Of a DNA stretch of 64,000 bases, positions 23,508 to 32,785 are shown piece by piece; positions within the stretch are counted from its first letter, which is position 1, and every line of letters begins with the position of its first letter. The translations under genes and the position numbers were made by a program. Source of the DNA: Bacilli bacterium (lineage in GTDB: Bacteria; Bacillota_I; Bacilli_A; RF39; UBA660); NCBI GenBank assembly GCA_017432825.1, contig JAFRIJ010000009.1:1-64000 (forward strand), given 5' to 3'. The notes beneath the pieces are model-generated. The model made no database searches. It had not been told where the DNA came from and saw only the letters and a list, made by a program, of their open reading frames with translations.

Positions 23508-26500
23508 AATCAAATATGTTGAAACCTAAATCTAAGTCTACATCTCCAGTTATTCCATTAATTGTTCCACTTTCAGAAAATTGCCATAATGTATAATTTG
23601 TAGTTTGATAATTTGTTTCTGTATTTTGAGCGGTGCTATAACTATTGGATGAAATCCATTCTGCTAACCAAAGATTATAATTTTTAATTATATTATTTAT
23701 ATCTAAATAATTTTTTAACCAATTCCTATTGGCATATACTCCACATCCGTATCCATTGGATTTTATTATACTACAGAATTTATTTGTAATATTTGTTAAA
23801 GTTTCTTTACCAAGTGATATTCCTAATGAATCTTCTTCCATATCTAGATATACTGATGTTTTTAAATTTGGTTTATAATTTACAGAATTTAGTAATCTTA
23901 TTATATGTGCTGCTTCGCTTACAGCAGATTCTGCATCATAGTTTAGATTTGCATCGTTATTATCTTTTTGAACTCTTTTAGCATAAGAGTATATGTATAC
24001 TCCGTAAGGTATATTATATTTTTCACATTCTTCTACGTTTCTTATAAATTTTTTGTCATCTTGACTAGTCCAGTTATCTCCATATCCTGCTCTTATAATT
24101 ACAAAGTCTATTTTTTTAGATGTAGTTTCCCAGTCTATGTTTCCTTGATATTGAGATACGTCTATTCCTTTATATATTTTTTTATCTGTATATCTTTTTA
24201 ATTTAAACTTTTGATTGTCTCCATTATTACATGTATCTACATATATATTTGTGCTATTATTAGCGTTATTATCTGAAACTGTAATACATATATTATTTGC
24301 AATAGATTTTATAGATACATATCCATTTTTATCATCAATAAATTTCCATTTTTGTGTATTTATATTATTTTTTTTCCATAGATTTATGTTTGTTTTTGGA
24401 ACTGTTCTATTATCTTCTATGTTTATTGATAGGTTTGTATTCATTGAACTTAGTATTTGAAACGTTCCATTATTTATGTAGTTTATTTTCCATATTTGGG
24501 CTTTATTACCATTGTTTTCCCAAAGCTGAATATTGGTACCATTAATTCTTTTAGCGCCATCAACATCTATGTTTTGTGAATTTTTTAGTTTTGTTTCTAT
24601 AATGTAATAGCTTGTTGATATGGAATTTGATGTTTCGTTATATTCTGTTTCATTAAACTCAAATAATTGACTATTATTTTTATTATTATTTACTAAATTA
24701 ATATTTGTACTATTAGTAGCATCAACATTATCTACATTTATATAGAGATTTTCGTCTTTTAGTTTAATACTATATTTATTCTTTTCAATATATTCTATTT
24801 CCCAATATGTTTCTTTTTCATCAAGTATTACATTATTATTTTTATAAGATAAGAATAAACTTGAATTTAATGCACTCCTTATTAAATATGATTTGTCTTT
24901 TTGCTTTTGGACATACCATTTTTGTGCATTATTATCATTATTTTCCCATAATTGAATGTTTGTGTTTATAAAACTTTTAGCGCCATCAACATCTATGTTT
25001 TGGTTTTTATTTAGTGATGTATTAATAATATAAGTTCCTGTTTCAATATCATTTTTATCTAGATTATTTAATATCCATTTTTGATTATCATTACCAGTAT
25101 TATAATATAGTTCAACATTAGTACCATTAGTAGTTTTACTATTTTTAACTGTTAGATATAAATGATTTATTTTGGTAATAATACTATAATGATCGTTATC
25201 TATTTTTTTAATTATAAATTGTTGATTATCTTTATTATTACAATCAGATAGTTCTATATTGGAATAAATAGAGTAATTGGAATTTTTAACTATTAAACAC
25301 TTTTTTGTGTTTAACTTGCTTTTTAATTGATAATATCCATTTTTATACTCTAGTTTCCACATTTGAGCTTTATTACCATTATTTTCCCATATTTGAATAT
25401 TAGTACCATTAGTAGTTTTAGCTCCAGATACATCTAGATTTTTACTATCATCTAGGGTGGTACTTAAAATATAATTACCTGATTCAGTTATTTCTTCAGT
25501 ATTTAAATCTTCTATAAAGTTCCATTTTTGAGCGTTGTGACCATTATCTTCCCAAAGTTGAATATTAGTACCATTAGTAGTTTTAGCTTGTGATACATCA
25601 ATATTTACGTTATTATATTTGGCTGTTATTGTGAAATATCCGTTATTTAAATCTTTTATAGAAAATTGTTGATTATCTTTATCATTACATTCGTTTAATT
25701 CAATATTTGTATTATTTATATATTCATTATCTTTAATACTTAAACATTTGTTTTCATCTAGTTTGCTTTTAATTTGATAGTAGCCGTTATTAAGATATTT
25801 AATAATCCATTTTTGATTATTTTCATTGTTACTATCCCATAGATTAATATTAGTATTTGTTATATTAATTGATTTATTTTGATCTAATACGCTATGGATA
25901 GTATATGTTCCATCATTAATTGTTTTTTTTGTTGTTATTGTTTCTTTTAATATCCATTTTTGATTATTATTACCAGTATTATAATATAGTTCAACGTTAG
26001 TACCATTAGTAGTTTTACTATTTTTAACTGTTAGATATAAATGGTTTATTTTAGTTATAATACTATAATTATTATCTATTTTTTTAATAATAAATTGTTG
26101 ATTATCTTTATTATTACAATCAGATAGTTCTATATTAGAATAGATAAAGTAGTTGGAGTTTTTAACAGTTAGGCATTTATTATATTTTAATTTACTTATA
26201 ATATTATAATAACCATTATTTAAATATTTTACTGTCCATTTTTGAGCATTATGACCATTATTTTCCCATATTTGAATATTAGTACCATTAGTAGTTTTAG
26301 CTTCAGATACATCAAGATTTTTATTATTATCTAATAGAGTAGATATTATATAATTATTATCAGTAATTGTTTCTTCAGTATTTAAATCTTCTATAAAGTT
26401 CCATTTTTGAGCATTGTGACCATTATCTTCCCAAAGTTGAATATTAGTACCATTAGTAGTTTTAGCTTGTGATACATCAATAAACATATTTGTTTTTATT

Positions 26501-26892
26501 TTAGATGCTATGTTAAAATAGCCATTGTTTAGTTTAATAATAAACTGTTGATTATTAGAATTGTTACAGTCATTTAGTTCTATATTAGTTCCATTGGTTA
26601 TTGTTTCTTCTTTTACTTCAAGGCATTTGTTTTCATCTAGTTTGCTTTTAATTTGATAATATCCACTTGTATATTTAACTATCCACTTTTGAGCGTTGTG
26701 ACCATTATTTTCCCATATTTGAATATTAGTACCATTATCTGTTTTAGCTCCGGATACATCTATTAATTTATTTTGATCTAATACACTATGGATAGTATAT
26801 GTTCCATCATTAATTGTTTTTGCTGCTTGAACAGAATATGTATTTATAAACATGCTTGTTATTATTATTAACCAAAATTTTACTGCTTTCAT
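23506..26892 (-). CDS. secreted GH25 lysozyme with 18 ricin-type repeats
   Basis: An 1128-residue secreted protein. A signal peptide (about 1-23, ending VQAA) is followed by some 890 residues of ricin-type beta-trefoil repeats. I count 18 repeat ends of the form NAQKW, NQQF, NQKW or AQMW, which makes six three-lobed lectin domains. Many repeats carry NGTNIQLWEDNGHNAQKW. The C-terminal 210 residues are a GH25 muramidase: GIDVSQYQGNIDW, then IIRAGYGDNW, VYLDMEEDS with acidic residues, and NYTLWQFSESG. It should bind glycan through many sites and cut peptidoglycan. An internal DNA duplication of 879 bp extended the lectin part. GGATGGTGAATT precedes the ATG. Confidence 0.9.
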   Translation of the reverse strand: MKAVKFWLIIITSMFINTYSVQAAKTINDGTYTIHSVLDQNKLIDVSGAKTDNGTNIQIWENNGHNAQKWIVKYTSGYYQIKSKLDENKCLEVKEETITNGTNIELNDCNNSNNQQFIIKLNNGYFNIASKIKTNMFIDVSQAKTTNGTNIQLWEDNGHNAQKWNFIEDLNTEETITDNNYIISTLLDNNKNLDVSEAKTTNGTNIQIWENNGHNAQKWTVKYLNNGYYNIISKLKYNKCLTVKNSNYFIYSNIELSDCNNKDNQQFIIKKIDNNYSIITKINHLYLTVKNSKTTNGTNVELYYNTGNNNQKWILKETITTKKTINDGTYTIHSVLDQNKSINITNTNINLWDSNNENNQKWIIKYLNNGYYQIKSKLDENKCLSIKDNEYINNTNIELNECNDKDNQQFSIKDLNNGYFTITAKYNNVNIDVSQAKTTNGTNIQLWEDNGHNAQKWNFIEDLNTEEITESGNYILSTTLDDSKNLDVSGAKTTNGTNIQIWENNGNKAQMWKLEYKNGYYQLKSKLNTKKCLIVKNSNYSIYSNIELSDCNNKDNQQFIIKKIDNDHYSIITKINHLYLTVKNSKTTNGTNVELYYNTGNDNQKWILNNLDKNDIETGTYIINTSLNKNQNIDVDGAKSFINTNIQLWENNDNNAQKWYVQKQKDKSYLIRSALNSSLFLSYKNNNVILDEKETYWEIEYIEKNKYSIKLKDENLYINVDNVDATNSTNINLVNNNKNNSQLFEFNETEYNETSNSISTSYYIIETKLKNSQNIDVDGAKRINGTNIQLWENNGNKAQIWKINYINNGTFQILSSMNTNLSINIEDNRTVPKTNINLWKKNNINTQKWKFIDDKNGYVSIKSIANNICITVSDNNANNSTNIYVDTCNNGDNQKFKLKRYTDKKIYKGIDVSQYQGNIDWETTSKKIDFVIIRAGYGDNWTSQDDKKFIRNVEECEKYNIPYGVYIYSYAKRVQKDNNDANLNYDAESAVSEAAHIIRLLNSVNYKPNLKTSVYLDMEEDSLGISLGKETLTNITNKFCSIIKSNGYGCGVYANRNWLKNYLDINNIIKNYNLWLAEWISSNSYSTAQNTETNYQTTNYTLWQFSESGTINGITGDVDLDLGFNIFD
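25065..25602 (-). repeat. 879-bp-period internal duplication, downstream copy
   Basis: This stretch is nearly identical to the stretch 879 bp further right. Clear shared blocks include those beginning ACCAGTATTATAATATAG and CAGTATTTAAATCTTC. The period equals 293 codons, two beta-trefoil domains, so the frame is kept. Identity falls off sharply at both ends. Confidence 0.8.
25944..26481 (-). repeat. 879-bp-period internal duplication, upstream copy
   Basis: Partner of the repeat at 25065-25602. The two lie in tandem within the lectin part of the lysozyme gene. The near identity points to a recent unequal crossover or gene conversion, and repeat number may vary between strains. Confidence 0.8.
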
Positions 26893-26913
26893 AATTCACC
26901 ATCCTTATTTAGT

Positions 26914-26922
26914 ATTATAACA
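26914..26922 (-). promoter_or_regulatory. extended -10 promoter of the lysozyme gene
   Basis: On the minus strand this reads TGTTATAAT, about 22 bp before the start codon. It is divergent from the promoter of the HAD fusion gene. Confidence 0.6.
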
Positions 26923-26973
26923 TATATTTAGATTAATAAACTAAAAAATAAATATATTCGCTTTTTGTTCGTA

Positions 26974-27002
26974 TTGAAAAATGATTCTAGATATATTATA
27001 AT
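26974..27002 (+). promoter_or_regulatory. promoter of the HAD-membrane fusion gene
   Basis: TTGAAA, a 17-bp spacer and TATAAT, 45 bp before the start codon. Confidence 0.7.
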
Positions 27003-27046
27003 TGTTTTTGTATTATTAGTAAGATTTTATTTATGTAGGTGATGAT

Positions 27047-29236
27047 ATGATTAATATATATGATTTTGATGGTACTATATATGATGGTGATTCAACTGTT
27101 GATTTTTTCTTGTTTTGTTTAAGAAAAAAACCTTATTTAATTATTATTTTTCCTTTTATATTTTTTTGGTTTATATTATATTATTTTAGTTTTATTTCTA
27201 AAACAAAAATGAAAGAAAAAGTTTATTATTTTTTAAGGTTTTTTTCAAATATAGATTTAGAAATTAAAGAGTTTTGGGAACTAAATTATAAAAAAATTAA
27301 AAAGTTTTATTTAGGTAAAAAACATAATAATGATGTAATTATTTCTGCTTCTCCATATTTTTTATTAAAACCTATTTGCGATAAATTAAAAGTTAAGAAA
27401 TTGATTGCTAGTAATGTTAGTAAATTTACTGGAAAATATGATGGTGTTAATTGTAGTGGGGAAGAGAAGGTTATTAGATTAAATAAGGAATTTAATAATA
27501 TTAATGTTAATGAAGTTTATAGTGATAGTTATAGTGATATTCCTATTTTTAAATTAGGTAAAAAGGCTTATTTAGTTAGAAAGAATGATATAGTATTATT
27601 GGATAATAAATTTTTAAAACATAAAAACAATAGTAGATTGGATAATTATTTATTTCCTATTTTATATATAATTAGTTTTATTTGTACTTCTTTATTTTTT
27701 TCATCTAAATATGATTTATTTTTATTTAAATTTTTAATTTTATTAAGTATATTATTTGGATTTTTGAGTTGGATAGTATTAAGAAAATTTTTAAAGAGAA
27801 AATTTAATAGAAAATATTATTTATTTTCTTTATTATTTTGTATATATTTACTATATTTGGAATATGATTATAGTTATACTGGTATTATTTATTGTTGTAA
27901 TTTAATAAAAAAAACATTTGGTTTAATAGTAGATTATTCTATTTTAAAGATAATAATATGTTTTTGTTCTTTGCTTTGTTTAAGCTTTATTGTTTATTAT
28001 CTTTTCTATAATATATTTTTATTTTCTAAGAATGAATTAAAAGATTTATCTTCATTGGAAAAGAAATTTTTACTTAGTTTTATTATAATAGGTTTTTTAT
28101 TTATGTGTTTTTTATATAATAGAACATCTGCTTTTTATACTCCAATATATAGTGATGGTAAAGTTATTTCTTATGATGTATTATATACTACTGATTCTGG
28201 TTCTATTACTATTACGAATGCTTATGCTAATGTTGGAGCAGGGGAAAATGATTTAAGGCAATCTTTATTTGGTGTGTTTTCAATGCCTTTTTATTTGATG
28301 GCAAAGTTTATTTCATCTTTTTTGTTTTTTATTCCCAATAGTTATTATATAGTTATGGGTACTATACAATTAATACTGCTTGGATTAAGTATAATAATGA
28401 TTGAAAAAATGATTAATTTAAAGAGTGATAAAGTATTAGTATATTTTTTTATTTGTTCTACTTATACTATTATTGTATTTTCTTTTGTTTTTGAACAGTA
28501 TATTATTTCTTTGTTTTATCTAATATTAACTATCTATATTGGTTTATATGATAAAATGAAGGTTAATTATGCTTATTGTGGAGCAGTTGGAACTTTAATT
28601 ACTTCTGGTATTATTTTTCCTTTGGTAGCTAAGATTAGGGGAGTTTATAGTTGGATTTTAGATTTAATTAAATGTTTTTTAGTTTATATGTTTTTTATGG
28701 TCTTGTCTGGACAGTATTTACAAATATTCTATTATAATAATACTTTTAAAACTTTGTTACGATTTTCTGGAAAAAATGTGTTGTTCGGTGATAGATTATT
28801 ACAATTTTTATATTTTGTTCGTTCAATGTTTTTAGCACCTGCTACTAAGATTATTTTTTTTAATGAAGTTCATAGATATTGGTTGGAAAAAGTAAATATT
28901 GTTAGTTTTATTGGAATAGTAATTCTTCTATTGTGTTTAGTTAGTTTTATTATTAATAGAAGGAAGAAATTTGCTATTGTTTCATTTTTATGGATATTAT
29001 TTTCATTTTTGATTTTATGTATATTTGGTTGGGGAACTAAGGAAAATGGGTTGATTCTTTATTCGTTATATTTCTTTTGGGCGTATTGTTCTTTAATTAT
29101 AATGTTATTAGATAAAATTAAAAATAAAAGAATTAAATATGTGTTATATATAATTATAATAGTATTTATGTTATGTTCTAATATTAATGGACTAATTGAT
29201 ATAATTAAATTTGGAATTAAATATTATAGTGTATAA
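27047..29236 (+). CDS. HAD-superfamily phosphatase fused to a polytopic membrane domain
   Basis: A 729-residue protein in two parts. Residues 1-200 are a HAD-IB-type phosphatase: the nucleophile motif IYDFDGTIYDGDS at 3-15, ISASPYFLLKP as motif II, and YSDSYSDIPIFKLG as the acidic motif IV. The HAD part has its own hydrophobic stretch near 30-50. Residues 205-729 have 12 or more membrane segments and an outward loop with TPIYSDGKVISYDVLYTTD. The membrane half recalls GT-C glycosyltransferase-like proteins, but I see no firm catalytic motif. A lipid-linked phosphate substrate would unite both halves; this is inference. GTAGGTGATGAT supports the start. Confidence 0.6.
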   Translation: MINIYDFDGTIYDGDSTVDFFLFCLRKKPYLIIIFPFIFFWFILYYFSFISKTKMKEKVYYFLRFFSNIDLEIKEFWELNYKKIKKFYLGKKHNNDVIISASPYFLLKPICDKLKVKKLIASNVSKFTGKYDGVNCSGEEKVIRLNKEFNNINVNEVYSDSYSDIPIFKLGKKAYLVRKNDIVLLDNKFLKHKNNSRLDNYLFPILYIISFICTSLFFSSKYDLFLFKFLILLSILFGFLSWIVLRKFLKRKFNRKYYLFSLLFCIYLLYLEYDYSYTGIIYCCNLIKKTFGLIVDYSILKIIICFCSLLCLSFIVYYLFYNIFLFSKNELKDLSSLEKKFLLSFIIIGFLFMCFLYNRTSAFYTPIYSDGKVISYDVLYTTDSGSITITNAYANVGAGENDLRQSLFGVFSMPFYLMAKFISSFLFFIPNSYYIVMGTIQLILLGLSIIMIEKMINLKSDKVLVYFFICSTYTIIVFSFVFEQYIISLFYLILTIYIGLYDKMKVNYAYCGAVGTLITSGIIFPLVAKIRGVYSWILDLIKCFLVYMFFMVLSGQYLQIFYYNNTFKTLLRFSGKNVLFGDRLLQFLYFVRSMFLAPATKIIFFNEVHRYWLEKVNIVSFIGIVILLLCLVSFIINRRKKFAIVSFLWILFSFLILCIFGWGTKENGLILYSLYFFWAYCSLIIMLLDKIKNKRIKYVLYIIIIVFMLCSNINGLIDIIKFGIKYYSV

Positions 29237-29267
29237 AAAATAATGTAATTAAATTACATTATTTTTT
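29235..29267. terminator. bidirectional terminator
   Basis: A 15-bp perfect A/T stem (AAAAAATAATGTAAT and its complement) with a 3-nt loop. It ends the HAD fusion gene and the convergent phosphodiester glycosidase gene, whose stop codon overlaps it. Confidence 0.8.
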
Positions 29268-30285
29268 ATGGTATTAATCCCCATCCGGTTACTACATATC
29301 TTCCTCGAGTTTTTTTTGCTCCTCCAGCTGGATTATTAATTAATCTATCTTCAATTATCATTGTGGCTGATGTTCCACCATCTAAGTTTGCAGCATTATA
29401 TGCTCCGTATCTTTTTAATACTGTAATTACGTCTTTAAGTGTTGCTCCATTTATGTAGTTTTCTCCATCTATTGCTAAGAACATCATTACACCATCTTTT
29501 CTTTGAGCAATTGCCATTCTTGGTGAACTTCCCCATGGATCACCATGTATTTCTAATTCTTTACCATTTACAATTAAGAAAGGTGAGAATGTAAGGCCAT
29601 CAACAACACCTTTTTCTATGGCTTCTTCACCAGTTGAATTTGCTAATAGTTTTAATTTTCCATCTTCTGTTATTCCTATAATATCTGTGCTATATCCGCT
29701 TGACCATAGAATTTTTTTATCTTTTATAACGTATCCTAATGGGATATCTGAACCCATTCCATTATCAACAAATCCACCTGCATTAATGCATACTTTCCCA
29801 CCATATCGTTCACACATTGTTAGTATTCTTTCTCCATATCCACCTACATTAAATTGTCTTGTTGATATTAAGTGTACTTTAGTTGGATCGTATATGGCAA
29901 CTAAATAGGCGTTAGATCCACCTATTTTAAATTCTAGTAATTTATATAAGTCATTGTCAGGGTCTCTTGTTAATAATTCTTTTTCATATTCATCCTTATA
30001 TTTAGTTTTTTCTTTTGTATTAATAATAATATCATCTGTATTTACATCTTCATCGATAGTAACGAAGTAGTTATTACTCATCATTTTTTCTATTTTTTTA
30101 TCACTAAAGAATACTTTTGCTAGCCACTGATGATTCATTGTATTCATGGCTGTTGATACATATAAATTTCTAAAATAATCATATGGGCCATACATAATGA
30201 AGAAACAATCTATAGCTAGTAAATCAATTATGATAAAGAATATTGTTCTTTTAAGTATTTTTTTTCTTTTTTTCTTTTTACTCAT
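29266..30285 (-). CDS. membrane-anchored phosphodiester glycosidase (NAGPA domain)
   Basis: A 339-residue protein with an N-terminal anchor (about 13-32) and a NAGPA-type domain facing outward. Family blocks are GGKVCINAGGFVDNG, SPRMAIAQRKDG, and NLDGGTSATMIIED near the C terminus. These enzymes remove sugars linked through a phosphodiester, such as GlcNAc-1-phosphate groups, and are often found with exopolysaccharide or wall-polymer genes. That fits the neighbouring glycopolymer region. It starts 2 bp after the stop of the upstream gene and is cotranscribed with it. Confidence 0.85.
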   Translation of the reverse strand: MSKKKKRKKILKRTIFFIIIDLLAIDCFFIMYGPYDYFRNLYVSTAMNTMNHQWLAKVFFSDKKIEKMMSNNYFVTIDEDVNTDDIIINTKEKTKYKDEYEKELLTRDPDNDLYKLLEFKIGGSNAYLVAIYDPTKVHLISTRQFNVGGYGERILTMCERYGGKVCINAGGFVDNGMGSDIPLGYVIKDKKILWSSGYSTDIIGITEDGKLKLLANSTGEEAIEKGVVDGLTFSPFLIVNGKELEIHGDPWGSSPRMAIAQRKDGVMMFLAIDGENYINGATLKDVITVLKRYGAYNAANLDGGTSATMIIEDRLINNPAGGAKKTRGRYVVTGWGLIP

Positions 30286-30287
30286 GA

Positions 30288-31601
30288 TTACTCCATTCTA
30301 AATGGATCTTCTTGTGTTCCGGATCCTTCTTTTAATATATCTTTTTTAATTGTTATACATGGTATTATGTACTTTTCTTCTTCTACTTCAGATTCATCTA
30401 CTGTAAAGTTTTTATTAACAATATACATAGTTGTTTTTTTCTTTGCAGTTGATGTGTAGTATTTGTCTAAATCGTTTAAGAATACGTTTCCAATACTTAG
30501 ATTGGCAATTTTAGTATCAATTGTTTTTTTCATTATTTCTTTGTAATCATATTTAGTATCTTCATTATATAAATTATTATAATAATTAGAATTTATGATA
30601 ATATCTTTATATGATAATTTATTTAAATAATTGTTATTTAAGTAGTGGGCTAGAGTATAGTTTTTTGTATCATTATGAAAGTATGTATTATTAGAGTATA
30701 AATATTCTATTTTGTTATTATTTTCTTCTAAGTAGTTTGCTAATGATAACTTTAATTCATTATTATCATCTTGATATACTTGCCATAAATCATTATCTAA
30801 TTTTACATAAGAAGCAAAGTATTTGTTTTCATCTTCAATTATGTATGGAGAATTCTTTGTTCCTTTTCCTTTCTTTATTGTTGTGTCATCGTTTAATGTT
30901 AAAGTAAATTTGACTCCATATATTTCTGTTCCGTCATTGCTGTTTAGTTTTCCTTCATCATTTATATACCATATTTTATCTTCATTTGTATTTACAAGAT
31001 ATGTATAATAACCATTATTAATAAAACTATCTTTTCCACCTGTATTCATGTAATCAATTAATGATAGCGGAGTAATATAATTACTTTTATCTATATCACT
31101 ACATGTAATATTATTGATATCTATAATATTATCTATACATGTTTTATTTTTTATTAAATATCTACTTATATCATTTAAATTACTTTGTAGTATTCCAGTA
31201 TATTCCTCGTTTTTAATATTTAACCATTTTGTTATATAAGAATCAGTATATGATTTGTTTTTTCCATTTGCTAATAAGGTAATTGGTTTTTCACTAATTA
31301 TTGTTATTTCATTATTTTTATTTACCTTTATTATTCTAAATAATAGGTTTGAATAAATTAAGTAATTTGTTTTTGCATCTTTATAGTAATAGTAATTATT
31401 ACTTATTTGTTTTAGTTCTTTCTTATTATTTATTATTGTTTTTGCAAGATATTTTTCTTTTTTTATGTTTGTTGTTTTATTAGCATCAATATAAAAATAT
31501 ATAGTTCTTCCTCCATACCAAAAACAACACGTCATTATAAAGATAAAACTTATAAAACAAAATACTTTTTGACCACTTATTTTTACTTTTTTATTCTTCA
31601 T
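30288..31601 (-). CDS. membrane-anchored extracellular protein of unknown function, DUF6273-like
   Basis: A 437-residue protein with an N-terminal anchor (about 13-33) and a large Asn/Lys/Tyr-rich outer part. Two similar domains appear to be present. Each starts with a beta strand pattern such as YSNLLFRIIKVNKNNEITII or KLDNDLWQVYQDDNNELKL and ends with a G-x-GT-x-PY/F signature (GKGTKNSPYII, then GSGTQEDPFRME at the very end). This layout recalls DUF6273-type proteins of gut Firmicutes. The function is unknown. It is the first gene of a two-gene unit with the phosphodiester glycosidase. Confidence 0.5.
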   Translation of the reverse strand: MKNKKVKISGQKVFCFISFIFIMTCCFWYGGRTIYFYIDANKTTNIKKEKYLAKTIINNKKELKQISNNYYYYKDAKTNYLIYSNLLFRIIKVNKNNEITIISEKPITLLANGKNKSYTDSYITKWLNIKNEEYTGILQSNLNDISRYLIKNKTCIDNIIDINNITCSDIDKSNYITPLSLIDYMNTGGKDSFINNGYYTYLVNTNEDKIWYINDEGKLNSNDGTEIYGVKFTLTLNDDTTIKKGKGTKNSPYIIEDENKYFASYVKLDNDLWQVYQDDNNELKLSLANYLEENNNKIEYLYSNNTYFHNDTKNYTLAHYLNNNYLNKLSYKDIIINSNYYNNLYNEDTKYDYKEIMKKTIDTKIANLSIGNVFLNDLDKYYTSTAKKKTTMYIVNKNFTVDESEVEEEKYIIPCITIKKDILKEGSGTQEDPFRME

Positions 31602-31634
31602 ACTGCATCAACATCCTAACTATTTTCTTTATTG

Positions 31635-31663
31635 ATTATATCATTTAATATTATGTTTGACAA
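31635..31663 (-). promoter_or_regulatory. promoter of the unknown anchored protein unit
   Basis: On the minus strand: TTGTCA, a 17-bp spacer, and extended TGATATAAT. A strong promoter, divergent from tagO. Confidence 0.75.
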
Positions 31664-31691
31664 GAGTCTTAAAAACTATTTGTGAATTGAA

Positions 31692-31720
31692 TTGATTAAT
31701 TATTTTAAATATGCTAATAT
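31692..31720 (+). promoter_or_regulatory. promoter of the tagO unit
   Basis: TTGATT, a 17-bp spacer and TAATAT with an extended TGC. It lies 20 bp before the tagO start codon. Confidence 0.55.
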
Positions 31721-31740
31721 TAATTAAAAGAGGTGTGTTT

Positions 31741-32772
31741 ATGAGTATTATTGATGTATTAATAATTGTTATTACGACGATGTTATTTGTCACTTTTTTT
31801 ATCCCTATTGTAAGACAAATAGCATTTCATGTTGGGGCATTAGATATTCCTAATGCTAGAAAGGTACATACTAAGCCTATTCCAAGATTGGGTGGTCTTG
31901 GTATATATGCTGGTTTTTTACTTAGCTATATGCTATTTGGATTTGAATCAATTCAGATGAATGCAATTTTGATTGGTAGTATTATTATAGTAATAACCGG
32001 TATTATTGATGATATTAAACCTATACCTGCTAAATATAAATTTTTAGGTCAGATGGTTGCTGCTTTTATAATTCCTGTATATGGAGAAATAGTATTAAGA
32101 GATGTTAGTTTTTTTGGTATATATCTTAATTTTGGAATTTTTAGTTATCCTTTAACGATATTTTTTATACTTGGAGTTATTAATTGTATTAATTTGATTG
32201 ATGGGTTAGATGGACTTGCTGGTGGTATAGCATCTATTTATTTTGCTACTATTGGTATAATTTCAATTATGTTAAAGAATTCTAGTGGTCTTGATGCATT
32301 ACTTACTTTTGTAATGTTAGGTAGTACTTTGGGATTTTTGTTTCATAATTTTAATCCTGCATCTATTTTTATGGGAGACTCTGGAAGTATGTTTTTGGGA
32401 TATATAATTGCTGTTATTGCATTACTTGGATATAAGAATATAACATTTACTTCATTTATTGTTCCTATATTTTTACTTGCTATTCCAATTATGGATACTT
32501 TATTTGCAATACTTAGAAGAATTGTAAATCACAAACCAATATCAGAACCAGATAAAAATCATTTGCATCATCAGTTTTTGAAACAGAATTTTTCTCAAAA
32601 GAGAACTGTATTATTAATATACGCTATTGATATTTTATTTGCGGCTGCCTCTATTGTTTATTTACTTGGTAATAGATATTTTGGTATGGTTGTGTATGGA
32701 ATATTATTTATAATTGTTTTATTATTAATATTAAAAACAGATATTATTTTTGAAAGAAGCAAGAAAAAATAG
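31741..32772 (+). CDS. tagO: undecaprenyl-phosphate GlcNAc-1-phosphate transferase
   Basis: A 343-residue polytopic membrane enzyme of the MraY/WecA/TagO family. It moves GlcNAc-1-phosphate from UDP-GlcNAc onto undecaprenyl phosphate. Motifs seen: RKVHTKPIPRLGGLG, the DD pair in GIIDDIKPIPAKYK, INLIDGLDGLAGG, FMGDSGSMFLG, and the HHQFL loop. About ten membrane segments. It is the expected first step for wall teichoic acid or another GlcNAc-primed polymer; TagA and MnaA are both encoded further on. The ATG at 31741 follows AGAGGTG; a ten-residue upstream extension has no site. Confidence 0.93.
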   Translation: MSIIDVLIIVITTMLFVTFFIPIVRQIAFHVGALDIPNARKVHTKPIPRLGGLGIYAGFLLSYMLFGFESIQMNAILIGSIIIVITGIIDDIKPIPAKYKFLGQMVAAFIIPVYGEIVLRDVSFFGIYLNFGIFSYPLTIFFILGVINCINLIDGLDGLAGGIASIYFATIGIISIMLKNSSGLDALLTFVMLGSTLGFLFHNFNPASIFMGDSGSMFLGYIIAVIALLGYKNITFTSFIVPIFLLAIPIMDTLFAILRRIVNHKPISEPDKNHLHHQFLKQNFSQKRTVLLIYAIDILFAAASIVYLLGNRYFGMVVYGILFIIVLLLILKTDIIFERSKKK

Positions 32773-32785
32773 TTTGGGGGTTTTT

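Noticed and set aside
23793..24545. Several plus-strand open frames of 60-80 codons opposite the lysozyme gene
   Set aside because: They are hydrophobic shadows of the reverse-strand repeat protein, lack binding sites, and follow its codon periodicity.
23700..26800. CRISPR-like or noncoding repeat array
   Set aside because: The repeats are unequal, coding, and in frame as ricin-type lectin lobes; there are no constant repeats with unique spacers.
29618..29908. Plus-strand 96-codon frame opposite the phosphodiester glycosidase
   Set aside because: The opposite strand encodes clear family motifs; this is its shadow.
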